DNA of 64,000 bases from Acidobacteriota bacterium (GTDB lineage Bacteria; Acidobacteriota; Terriglobia; Acidiferrales; UBA7541): NCBI GenBank assembly GCA_003225315.1, contig QHZD01000033.1:41592-105591 (forward strand), given 5' to 3'. The notes below the pieces were generated by a model that was given only the letters and a program-made list of their open reading frames with translations, searched no databases and was not told the origin of the DNA. This document shows, piece after piece, positions 7,711 through 17,000 of the stretch. The translations under genes were made by a program, and so were the position numbers. Every line of letters starts with the position of its first letter. Within the stretch, counting starts at the first letter, position 1.

Positions 7711-9498
7711 TCATTTCGCCGGGAGCTTGTCTACCACAAAATTCCCGAGAACCAGGGTGTCCATCTCGCTCGCGGAGAACGTGTGGTAAGCGTTCGCGGG
7801 CGTGGTGACTATGGGCTCACCTTTCAAATTGAAGGAGGTGTTCAGCACTACTGGCACGCCAGTCGCTTTGCCGAAACGTGAGATCAAATCATAATAACGG
7901 GGACTTTGCTCCCGAAAAACAGTTTGCAGGCGTCCGGTGCCGTCGACGTGCGTGATCGCAGGAAGAACGCTCTGCTTTGCCTCTTTCACAGGAACAACGT
8001 AGAGCATGTATCGTGCGGGATGGTGGCGAGTGGCGTCCGGCAGATCGAAGTAAGTCTCCGCGCATTCAGCGAGAACCGACGGCGCAAAAGGCCGATAGGG
8101 CTCGCGGAATTTTATCTTCGTGTTGACGATGTCTTTCATGCTCGGGTTTCCAGGATCCGCAAGAATGCTGCGGTTGCCCAGCGCACGGGGCCCCCACTCA
8201 AATCGGCCCTGAAACCATCCAATGACTTTTCCCGTTGAAAGCCTTTCCACAGTGGCATCCAGCAACTTTTCATCGTTTTCAATGAATTGATGGGGGATGT
8301 TGTTTTCCGTAAGGAAATGGCGAATCTCTCCGGAGTCGTAGCTTTGACCCCAATAAGCATGATTCATGCAGAAGGTTCGCGGCTTCCCCAGCAGCGAATT
8401 GTACGCCCACAAGGCGGCACCTAGCGCCCCACCACCATCACCAGCGGCAGGCTGAATGAATAGTTCCTCGAATGGAGTTTCGCGCAGAATGCGGCCATTG
8501 GCGACGCTGTTCAAGCCTACGCCACCAGCAATGCAAAGCCGCTTCATACCAGTCTGGCGGTGGACGTGACGGGCCATTCCCAAAAGAAGTTCTTCGGTCA
8601 CGCGCTGAATGCTCGCGGCAATGTCCGCGTAATACTGATTGCGCTCGCACAGCTCGTCGTAGTTTGCCGGTCTCTCGCCAAAATAAGACGGATAGCCGGA
8701 GGCCGCGGTGAAAAAATACATTTGCGGCGGACGAGGCTCTCCAAATAATTCGACGAAACGCCGGTTAAAGGTCTTGTCCGTCGAATGATGGAAACTGAAG
8801 TAGCTCATATCTAGGGAGAATGAGCCATCTTGGTGCTGCTTGACCACTTTCCAGACTTTGTCGACGTAGCGCGGCCACCCATAGGGCGCCATGCCCATCA
8901 CCTTATACTCGCCTTCATTGACCTCAAATCCGAGGAATGCCGTGAAAGCGCTATAAAGCAAACCGATGGAGTGCGGAAATTCCGTCTGTCCGGTCAACTT
9001 GATTTCGTTACCGCGGCCGGTGCCCCAAGTGCCGGTCGTCCATTCACCAACACCGTCGACAGTCAGAATTGCCGCTTCATCGAATGGCGAGCAGAGAAAA
9101 GCACTTGCGGCGTGAGACAGGTGGTGCTCGCAGAAGAGCACTTGTTCTTTAGATAAGCCCAATTCCGATTGGAGAGTGCTGGCCACCCAGAGTTTGTCGA
9201 TCATCCAAGTGATCATCGACTCGCGAAACACCTTCCAAGACTTCGGATAGGTCTGCAGAACCGACATCAAGATGCGGTCAAACTTGCGGAAGGGCTTTTC
9301 AAAGAAAACTGCATAATCGATATCCTGCCTCTGGATACCTGCGGTTTCGAGACAGAATTGGATTGCATTTTTGGGAAATCCAAAGTCGTGCTTTACGCGG
9401 GAGAAGCGTTCCTCTTCGGCAGCGGCAAGCAACTGGCCATCATGGAGCAGTACGGCGGCTGCATCGTGGTAGTAACAGGAGATGCCGAGAATATACAT
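7711..9498 (-). CDS. NodU/CmcH-family carbamoyltransferase
   Basis: A 595-residue cytoplasmic enzyme. The family transfers a carbamoyl group from carbamoyl phosphate, via carbamoyl-adenylate, to a hydroxyl on a sugar or natural product. The N-terminal ASKHA/Kae1-like part starts ILGISCYYHDAAA and carries the metal-binding EHHLSHAAS motif near residue 125. The C-terminal part has GDGGGALGAAL, GPRALGNRSIL and NTSFNLKGEPIV, all typical of the TobZ/NodU family. Length is usual for the family. It is followed upstream by two small membrane-protein genes and a membrane SGNH hydrolase, a grouping that suggests modification of a membrane-linked glycan or lipid. The acceptor cannot be read from sequence. 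Confidence 0.93.
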   Translation of the reverse strand: MYILGISCYYHDAAAVLLHDGQLLAAAEEERFSRVKHDFGFPKNAIQFCLETAGIQRQDIDYAVFFEKPFRKFDRILMSVLQTYPKSWKVFRESMITWMIDKLWVASTLQSELGLSKEQVLFCEHHLSHAASAFLCSPFDEAAILTVDGVGEWTTGTWGTGRGNEIKLTGQTEFPHSIGLLYSAFTAFLGFEVNEGEYKVMGMAPYGWPRYVDKVWKVVKQHQDGSFSLDMSYFSFHHSTDKTFNRRFVELFGEPRPPQMYFFTAASGYPSYFGERPANYDELCERNQYYADIAASIQRVTEELLLGMARHVHRQTGMKRLCIAGGVGLNSVANGRILRETPFEELFIQPAAGDGGGALGAALWAYNSLLGKPRTFCMNHAYWGQSYDSGEIRHFLTENNIPHQFIENDEKLLDATVERLSTGKVIGWFQGRFEWGPRALGNRSILADPGNPSMKDIVNTKIKFREPYRPFAPSVLAECAETYFDLPDATRHHPARYMLYVVPVKEAKQSVLPAITHVDGTGRLQTVFREQSPRYYDLISRFGKATGVPVVLNTSFNLKGEPIVTTPANAYHTFSASEMDTLVLGNFVVDKLPAK

Positions 9499-9685
9499 TC
9501 ATCCTCTTTCGAGGAGGCGCGCTCGTTCAGTGAAAGCTACGCCCACCAGGCTTTCGAGTCTCCGCATTCTGGCTGCAAAATCCTGGGAAACCCATGTTTG
9601 GTCCATGAAACTATGAAAACCGCGGCTTCACGCTAGCCTAGGCTGGCAATGAAGCTTCCATTCCCGCCAAAAAGAGCTGGGTAAC

Positions 9686-9922
9686 TCACCACTGACGGTG
9701 CGCCCATCGCAGGTCCACCTTGTCATCGGGATGTTCCTGCCAATGCTGACGCGCCCTACGGATCCGCAAAGGATCGCCCAGAAGAGTGACAACCAGGCCA
9801 AAGGGAAGAACGAAGATGGCGTAAATAAGAGTTAGGAGAACACGTGCCTGGAAATCGCCGATTTTTCGGCCGACCCGCTTCCATACTTCCCATAAACGGC
9901 GTGGCAAGCTAGTTTCTGGCAA
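9686..9922 (-). CDS. SxtJ-like small membrane protein
   Basis: A product of about 78 residues with an amphipathic N terminus (RRLWEVWKRVGRKIGDFQ), one or two hydrophobic segments (LLTLIYAIFVLPFGLVVTLL) and a charged tail (DPLRIRRARQHW). It resembles the small SxtJ-type proteins commonly encoded beside NodU-family carbamoyltransferases. The start is uncertain. The open frame extends to a TTG at 9958 that overlaps the preceding gene, whereas TTG at 9922 follows AGGTG and avoids the overlap. It sits between the DUF5989-like gene and the carbamoyltransferase. Its molecular role is unknown; a membrane scaffold for the enzyme is a guess. Confidence 0.65.
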   Translation of the reverse strand: MPETSLPRRLWEVWKRVGRKIGDFQARVLLTLIYAIFVLPFGLVVTLLGDPLRIRRARQHWQEHPDDKVDLRWAHRQW

Positions 9923-9929
9923 GGGGCAC

Positions 9930-10109
9930 CTAGAAGAGGGTATAGATAAACGGCGCAATCGCCGAGCTTTGTGCCAAGATCAGGAGGGCACCCGAAACGA
10001 ACAGAACAGCCATGACGGGGAGCATCCACCATCGCTTGCCGGTGGCAAAAAAGAAGAAAAGCTCGCCAGCTATTCCCAAGCGCCGCAAAGCTACCCTCAA
10101 AAGTCGCAT
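9930..10109 (-). CDS. DUF5989-like small membrane protein
   Basis: A 59-residue protein with a GELFFFFATGKRWW entry into one membrane helix (LPVMAVLFVSGALLILA) and the ending SSAIAPFIYTLF. The pattern of Lys-Trp-Trp before the helix and a C-terminal APFIYTLF matches the DUF5989 family seen next to carbamoyltransferase genes. The ATG at 10109 is chosen because GGAGG stands six bases upstream; the frame remains open to 10133. The function is unknown, and the context points to a membrane partner of the carbamoyltransferase. Confidence 0.75.
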   Translation of the reverse strand: MRLLRVALRRLGIAGELFFFFATGKRWWMLPVMAVLFVSGALLILAQSSAIAPFIYTLF

Positions 10110-10374
10110 CACTGACCTCCGTAAGAGTACCAAGACAGGGTCCGTTAGTCCACCAAAGCGTGCAATTGGTGGGCCACGACAGAAAGATGTAACTCATTAT
10201 TTATCAACATATTACAGCAAATGAAGCGCGGGCAAGGTTGGGTCTGTTCTAGTACCGAGCCGGGTTTGGGCAAAGATTTTCCCCGAATGCTTCCGCCGGT
10301 GCGCACCGCGACAACCAAAATCTCAGTCTCGCCGCGCGGGATACTCCACCACAGAATGAATTAAGGACAGCGAC

Positions 10375-11751
10375 TCAATTTTGCGCATTTACCAGCAGGC
10401 AGTTGGAGATGGCATCGGCGGCCAAGCGAATCGATCCCTCATTCGGGTGACCATCAGTGGGGTTCAGGGTCATTTCACCAAAGGTGTGGCCTTCCCAGGT
10501 ATGTTCAAGAGAACAGATGGGGATACCAACGGATTGCGTCTGACGGAGAAAATCCATGTAACGATCACGCGAGTTTTGCTGAAGAGTGACGGAAAGGTCG
10601 TAGGGAACCACTAGAACCCTTGCGCCGCTTTGTTGACCGATGCTAATGAGGCGCGCGACATCTGCCAGATGGCGAGACATCAAAGCCGGATCCGCGTATG
10701 CCGCAAACTCAAGATCAGTCAGTTCATTGGATGCGGCAACCGGAGCTGCTGAGTTGTCAACTCGGCGATATCGGTAATAGACCATGCGGACCCGCGCAAA
10801 CAGTTCTTGGAAGAGATACGAATTCTGCCAGAGAAAGCGTACGAAATGATTCCTTCTCAAAAGCGTAGCCTGGACCTTGACCTGCTGCGGAATCAGATAA
10901 TCAATGTCGTTAAAAATATAAATCAAGACCACCACGTCTGGCTTGTACCCGATTGTTTGGTTCACAAAGTCAATCTCGGCAAGGGTGTCTGCGCCGGGCC
11001 TGCTTGCGTTGATGACCTCCCATTGCTTCCCTGTCGCTTTCGCCAGTCTGGATGCTACCTGCTCACCGATACGATCTTCGAGACGACGTATTCCCCAACC
11101 GAAAGCAAAAGAATCACCGACGATTAGCATCTTGCTCTTAGCAGGATCGCGCGCTAGCGCGTGTTCCGCATCGCGAAAGCCTTTGCTATTTAGCTCTACA
11201 AACTTTCGCTCCCAAGAATGCAAGGAGAAGGTTGGCAAGCCCTGCACGGCTGGAGTAGTCACCGCCACTTTCACCCGCAGGAATCCTTCACCCAACAACG
11301 CAATGCCGCACAGCGTGCCGATCAGCATTGCGAGCCCGCTCCACTTTTCTTCCAGATTTGCTAGGGTCGCCCTGGAAACAGCAAGGAACAAGAGAACCAG
11401 GGTGATCCATTGCAAGATCGCGGCTGTAGGCATCGAGGAACCGAAGAAGATCAGATCTTTGACATTTGCGCCGTTGTCTCTTGAATCGAGCGCATCCAGG
11501 AAATAAGCCAAGCCCCAACATAGAAGAGCTAGATCGACGAGTACAGCACGCGGCAGCAATAACAGAATGACTAAAAAAACCACAGCGCCGACCACGACGG
11601 ATATGGCGAAGGAGTAGGACCAGAGTCCCAGGAATTGCCTGTTATAAGAGCGATACTGAAGAAGCCCCAAGATGAAGAGAAAAAGTCCGAGGAACCTTCC
11701 TACCTTCAGTCGAACAAGAAAACTCCAAGGACGGCGCTCAATGGTCTCCAA
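10375..11751 (-). CDS. Membrane-anchored SGNH/GDSL hydrolase-like protein
   Basis: A 458-residue protein with about four to five N-terminal membrane helices (residues 15-155) and an extracytoplasmic SGNH domain. Block I is GDSFAFGWG (Ser214), block II NASRPG (about 248-253), block III FND (about 280-282), and the catalytic Asp-His appears as DGHP near residue 430. Such proteins act as esterases, lipases or O-acyl-group hydrolases/transferases on glycans. It is probably co-transcribed with the two small membrane proteins and the carbamoyltransferase downstream, although 265 bp separate it from the first of them. The acyl substrate is unknown. Confidence 0.85.
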   Translation of the reverse strand: METIERRPWSFLVRLKVGRFLGLFLFILGLLQYRSYNRQFLGLWSYSFAISVVVGAVVFLVILLLLPRAVLVDLALLCWGLAYFLDALDSRDNGANVKDLIFFGSSMPTAAILQWITLVLLFLAVSRATLANLEEKWSGLAMLIGTLCGIALLGEGFLRVKVAVTTPAVQGLPTFSLHSWERKFVELNSKGFRDAEHALARDPAKSKMLIVGDSFAFGWGIRRLEDRIGEQVASRLAKATGKQWEVINASRPGADTLAEIDFVNQTIGYKPDVVVLIYIFNDIDYLIPQQVKVQATLLRRNHFVRFLWQNSYLFQELFARVRMVYYRYRRVDNSAAPVAASNELTDLEFAAYADPALMSRHLADVARLISIGQQSGARVLVVPYDLSVTLQQNSRDRYMDFLRQTQSVGIPICSLEHTWEGHTFGEMTLNPTDGHPNEGSIRLAADAISNCLLVNAQN

Positions 11752-11769
11752 GCAGAATTCCCCCGTCAG

Positions 11770-11782
11770 GCACTGTCAGTGC
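11770..11782. promoter_or_regulatory. Perfect palindrome with TCAGTGC half-site
   Basis: GCACTG-T-CAGTGC lies 19 bp upstream of the SGNH hydrolase start, in the divergent intergenic region. The same TCAGTGC half-site recurs at 56420 and 58634, upstream of exopolysaccharide genes. This is a candidate operator with no known binding protein. Confidence 0.35.
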
Positions 11783-11912
11783 ACAAAACCTACTGTACTT
11801 TCTAATTCCCAGTCAAGTCCGATCCCGCACATGGTTTACTCGCTGCCCGCAAGGGTTCGCACAACCGTGGTAAGATAACGCGGTTTCTCACCGAAGGCGT
11901 CCAAGACTATTT

Positions 11913-13793
11913 GTGTTCCCAGCTGCCCCACTTAACCCTGCGAAGCGTAATCGCTCACAACAGCACGGTCTGGCAGTAGTGGATTTTCTCGTATGCGGAG
12001 CCATTCTTGCACTAGGCGCGTTTCAACTTTGTGCTCACCAGCGCGCGCCCGATTTTCCTTTTGAGGACGTCAGCTACTTCGAGCAAGCGAAGTCCCTGCT
12101 GCACGACGGTTTTTACGGTTTCAACTCGGTTCCGGAGAGGATTCAGCCTCCCGGATTGGCTTTTCTTCTAGCACTGATCTGCAAAACTGTAGGCTGCTGG
12201 TACGGGATTCTCCTTGGCTCGATGGCTGTTTTCCTCACACTGGGATTCCTGGTGTGGTATCAGATTATTCGTCAAGCTGAAGGGCGCGCTATGGCCGCGG
12301 CAACGTGTCTGCTCTTAAGTTCATCACCTTGGGTCTTCCACTTCATTACCCGCGGAATCTGGCCGAGCGCCCCGTATTTCCTCGTGAGTGGATTGGCCTT
12401 GTGGACCATCCTCAAGCTCAATGGAGAGCAAACTCAGTCGCGGAGATATCTGTTTTCCGCGGCCCTAGCCTTTATCGTCGCATTCTCGATCCTGATCCAA
12501 TCAGCCGGTATTGCTTTGGTCGGCGCGATGTTGGCCTCGATGGGGTTCACCTGGTTGAAGGATCGCGGGACCGCTGTTCATCGGTTCAAAGTGTTTCTTC
12601 CCGCCATTCTGTTGGGGATCTTGACGCAGTTCGCGTGGATGCACCGCGGGAGCAATAACGCTCCACCGGATTGGCCATTGCCTGGCTATCCAGAAAGCTA
12701 TGTCTCGCAGCTAAAACTTAAGCTTGGCAATTATCCGGAGTTAGGCTTCGCTAACGCCACTGACGTGGTGTCGCGCGTGAAGACGAATGTTGGCGAACGA
12801 ACGGTTGTCTTGGCGGAGATTCTCACGTCGCACTGGATCGAGCGCTCGTACTCCTCGGTGGCCGTGGCCATTCCTTTGGTCTTGGCGGTCGTCGGCGTGG
12901 GTAATTCACTTCTTGAGGGAGCAGGCAACGACATCCTTGCCTGGTATTTCGTTGGGTTTGAATTTATCTATATTTTGTGGCCTTGGCATCTCGAGTTTCG
13001 ATTTCTTTTTCCGAGCACCGTACTTGCTTGTCTCTTCATCTATCGCGGGGCCAGAAAAATGGCAATATGGGCTAGCCTCTACCCGCGCCGCGTGGCCGCG
13101 TGCCTCTTGCCAGGCTGCATGTTCCTCTGTGCAGTAGCATCTCGTAACAGTTGGGCGGCTGGACCATCCTGGTCTGCAGGTGTTCAGTCGAGATTCTCTG
13201 CTGCATTCTGGTTAGGGGCATCACTCTTTTCGGTCTGTGTAATATGGATGAATCGTCCGCCGATCCTGCTGAACCGGTGGTCAGAGCGACCTCTCTTTTC
13301 AAGGCGAATTTCCGTAGGGCCATTGTCGCTCACCTTTCTTCAAATGGGCGCCCTAGGGCTAACTGGACTACTGGTGGCTAGAGCAGTTTCGGAAGACATG
13401 CCCATCGCCCGCGCGAACCTTGCATTTGAGGAGGAGCGGTTTGGGCGGCTCCCAGACGCTGTGGCCGCGAAGTGGATTCGTCTGAACACCGATCCCCAAG
13501 ATGTAATAGTAGCTCGCCATGTCCCGCTCGTTTTTCATTATTCCCAACGCAAGGTGATCTGGTTTGCTCCGATAGTGCGGCCCCAGGTAATGATGGAAGG
13601 TTTTCGCAGACTTGGTATTCGCTACGTCATCGTAGTTGACAGGGACCTTAGTTATTACCTTCCTCCCGACGAAGTCTGTTTTGACATCGTGCAAAGGGCG
13701 TACCCGAACGCGTTTCGCCCTGTGGCGCAACTTGGCCAGGCACGAATCTACGAAGTGCTTCCCGCAGGAGTGGGCACCCCGCCGAGTCCATAG
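11913..13793 (+). CDS. Polytopic membrane protein, probable GT-C-type glycosyltransferase
   Basis: A protein of about 626 residues with ten or more hydrophobic helices and a soluble C-terminal segment. The first extracytoplasmic loop carries FPFEDVSYFEQAKSLL, resembling the acidic motif of the PMT/ArnT (GT39/GT83) superfamily. Those enzymes use polyprenyl-phosphate sugars to glycosylate lipids or proteins at the outer face of the inner membrane. Similarity beyond topology and this loop is weak, so the assignment is to fold level only. The start is a GTG at 11913 without an obvious ribosome-binding site; a later start is possible. It is divergent from the SGNH hydrolase gene. Confidence 0.65.
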   Translation: MFPAAPLNPAKRNRSQQHGLAVVDFLVCGAILALGAFQLCAHQRAPDFPFEDVSYFEQAKSLLHDGFYGFNSVPERIQPPGLAFLLALICKTVGCWYGILLGSMAVFLTLGFLVWYQIIRQAEGRAMAAATCLLLSSSPWVFHFITRGIWPSAPYFLVSGLALWTILKLNGEQTQSRRYLFSAALAFIVAFSILIQSAGIALVGAMLASMGFTWLKDRGTAVHRFKVFLPAILLGILTQFAWMHRGSNNAPPDWPLPGYPESYVSQLKLKLGNYPELGFANATDVVSRVKTNVGERTVVLAEILTSHWIERSYSSVAVAIPLVLAVVGVGNSLLEGAGNDILAWYFVGFEFIYILWPWHLEFRFLFPSTVLACLFIYRGARKMAIWASLYPRRVAACLLPGCMFLCAVASRNSWAAGPSWSAGVQSRFSAAFWLGASLFSVCVIWMNRPPILLNRWSERPLFSRRISVGPLSLTFLQMGALGLTGLLVARAVSEDMPIARANLAFEEERFGRLPDAVAAKWIRLNTDPQDVIVARHVPLVFHYSQRKVIWFAPIVRPQVMMEGFRRLGIRYVIVVDRDLSYYLPPDEVCFDIVQRAYPNAFRPVAQLGQARIYEVLPAGVGTPPSP

Positions 13794-13799
13794 CGCTGA

Positions 13800-13821
13800 T
13801 CCTGCCGGCTCTGCGGCAGGA
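13800..13821. terminator. Hairpin between convergent genes
   Basis: TCCTGCCG and CGGCAGGA form an 8-bp GC-rich stem with a six-base loop, seven bases after the stop of the membrane-protein gene. There is no long T run, so termination is only likely, not certain. It could serve both converging transcripts. Confidence 0.45.
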
Positions 13822-14080
13822 GAATAGGTAGACTGGTATTCCCGGGCACCAAGAGGACCTCGCGATCTGATAGCCAGGCCCTTTCGCATAGAGTTGAACC
13901 AGATCGCTCTTTGTCTTTGTGATGTGTTCGCGAGAACTCAGTCGTTCTGTCGCGGGGCAAAATGAGGCGTTGCGTCATTGGCCCTTCGCCGTCACGGGGA
14001 TCGTCCGTGCCATCATTGCGCGGCAATGACGCCGCACTTAAGTTGATCCAAATCACTGACGACTCGGCGGTTCGCGGCTC

Positions 14081-17000
14081 CTAGTTCGGGAGCAGGCCGA
14101 ACACCGTGACCGTGCTCTGTCCCCCGACGTAGACCTTGCCATTCGCCACTGTCGGGATCGTGAATTTGACGGCGCCTCCGGCGGCACCCGTGCCACTTGT
14201 CGGGCTGCTGTAGAGCAGGTTCGAAACGTTGGTGGCATCGTAGGCGTAGAGGATAGCACTCCCGGTACCCGTCCATCCGTTGAGATCCAGAACCCATACG
14301 ACACCGTTGGTAGTGCCGCTGGAGGAGACGGCGGGAATCGCGCCCCGAGGCGGGAACGTGTTGTTTGAGACGGCGAATTGCGGAGCCGCAATCGTCCCAT
14401 TTGAGATTTTGAACTGGCTCAGGGGGAAGTTTTGTCCAGTCGTGTAGATGTTTCCGTTCCAGTAAGCGGGCACGCCATAGTTACCGCCATCAAGTTGTGT
14501 GGTATTGGGCGGCGGGACGGGGATCACTTCCTGTACGTCCAAATTGCTCCCAGAATTGAGCTTACCCATCTTGGTCTGACCCGGGCTCGCTTGAGAAATA
14601 TCGAGGAGATAAAGAATGCCGATCTTGCCCGTCGCGAGCGCCAGATGCGGATGGGCTGCGGAAGCTACTGAATCCGGAAGGATAAGGATGCCGGCCGAGC
14701 CCATGTCGATATCGTTGGCATCGAGAACACTCCGATTGAAAGGAGTGAACCAGTCCATCAGTGAGCCCGTGGGACTGAGTTTTAGAGCGGACTCGGAGAA
14801 ATTCTTCGTCCCGTCATAGTTGCCGTTGCCTGTTGTGGCATAAACATTGCCGCTGGCATCAGAAGCGGGGCCCGCGCCACCATCCCAAATCGCAGCACCG
14901 TTGCAATTCCCGGTCGGATCCGAAGTTGCCCACACGAACCTCTGGGCCAGAGTTGCAGCGTCGTAACCAAACATCCAGCCCTGCCAGTTGCAGCGGTCTC
15001 CGTGCGAACCGAAGCCTATGTAAACCGTGCCGTTATTAAGCAGCAGCGCCGGGCGATTGAAATGTAGCAAGGGGTCAAAGTTGGGAGCTGAGATCACTAC
15101 CGGTCCGCCAAACTTCTCTGCACCGGTGATGACATCGAGGGCATGCAACCGATTGACGAAGCAGGGGGAGTTTGCAGAGCATCCGGTGCCCACAGATTCC
15201 TTCGTCTTGGCCACCACATAGATTGTTTTGGTAACCGGGTCAATGACAGGAGTCGAAGTGATGCCAATCTCCGGATAAACGTCGTTAGTGGGTGTGCTGC
15301 TCGTGTCCAGCCAAGACATAGTAGTCACGTTGGTCCCGAGGAAGCTGGTCTTCCAAAGCAGGAGGCAGGAAGGAGAATCGGCGTCGAAGGCGTAGACGCT
15401 GTCGTGCTCCGTGGCGATAAACACTACGTTGTGATTCGCCCCGCCCACAGTGAGGTTAGCGACCCATAATGGTTGCGCATAGACGTAACCGTCGACCGGG
15501 CAGGAGAAGAGCTGCTTGAATGCCAAAGAACTAACGTTCGCTGGAGTCAACGCATACTCATTCAAATTCTGGCCGGTGCGTTGCAGATCGTTGTGATAGG
15601 TATACACGCCCGCCAAATCAGTAACCGCAACCGAGGAGGACGCACTGACTGCAGCATTCGCAACGCTGGTAGCAGTGACGATATGAATTCCTGGTTGAGT
15701 GCCCGGAGTATAGAGGCCCGTGGCCGAAATGGTTCCGCTGGCCGCCGTTCCGCCGTTATTGTTATCGACGGACCACGTCACTCCCGAGTTTGAAGGATCA
15801 TTGAAGACGGTCCCCGTGAACTGCACAGTCTGCACGGCGAACATCGTAACCGCCGCGCGCTTGGGAGTGAGGGAGACGCTGAGCGCCCCCGGTACCACGG
15901 TAATAGTTGCAGCGCCGGTTTTAGTATTGTCGGTTACTGAGGTCGCTGTTAACGTCACGGTCGCTGGGTTAGGCGCGTTGACTGGACCAGTGTAGGTCAC
16001 CGCAGTTGAAGTCACGTTGGAAAGCGTTCCGCAAGTGGCGCCACTGCAGCCAGCCCCAGACACGGTCCAGTTCACGCCTCCATTGCGAAAGTCGTTCTGC
16101 ACGGTTGCCGTGAAGTTTTGCGAGCCGCTACCTGTTCCCACGGATGCGGTTGTTGGCGAGACGGAGACGGAGATCGGCGGTGGAGGACTACCGGCGGCGG
16201 ACTTAAAGGCTGCGATAGCTGCGCCCCATGGGCTGAAGGCGCCGAGGGTGGCCGTAGCCGAGGCCGGTCCGATTGTTGTCTGTAGCTGGTCTTCAGTAAC
16301 GAGCTTGGTGCTGGGCTCTGCAGGAACAAAGTCTTGAATTTGATAGCCTGTCCCGGCTGTAAAGGCCGAGGGATCGGCAGTTACAATTTCGCCCAGCAGC
16401 AAATCACCACTTAGCGAGGGGAAAGCGTTTCCGCTATTTGGGGAAATGGTGGTCCCTTCAGATGCCGCGGTTGCGTCAAGAGAACTTGTGACCGCCACTC
16501 CGGAGTATTCCATGATCGCAAATCGCAAAGTGCCTGCAATGGTGTCCGAGACGGTAACCGTGTTCGCTCCACCAGCGATGCTCTCCGCGTAGTAAATACC
16601 CATGGTGTCGAGATCTACGGTCATGTTGAAGGTGATGGCCTTCCGGTATGTGTTTCCACGAGAATCAGAAACCGTAAACACCTGCCCAGACTTGCCGGCA
16701 CGAATCACAACAGCAATGAAGTTTCCGGCGGTGTTGCTGGAGGCAAAGGAGAGCAAGGCTGAAGTGGTCGTGCCGGCATCCGTCCCGACATGCTGAATCA
16801 GCTTGATGCTTCCGGTGTTCACCGTGAACTGTACGCCGTTGCTGGCGATAGCGCTGGCTGTGACGACGACATTGCCGGTGGTTGCACCTGTAGGCACCGG
16901 CGCGACGATACTGGTATCGCTCCAGGTTGTGGGTGCGGCAGCCACGCCGTTGAACGTTATCGTGCTGCTCCCTTGAGTAGCGCCAAAACCAGCGCCGCTG

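Noticed and set aside
11832..11847. TGG-N9-TGC site upstream of the GT-C-like gene
   Set aside because: Matches only 6 of 12 positions, and the base after TGC is C; not distinguishable from chance.
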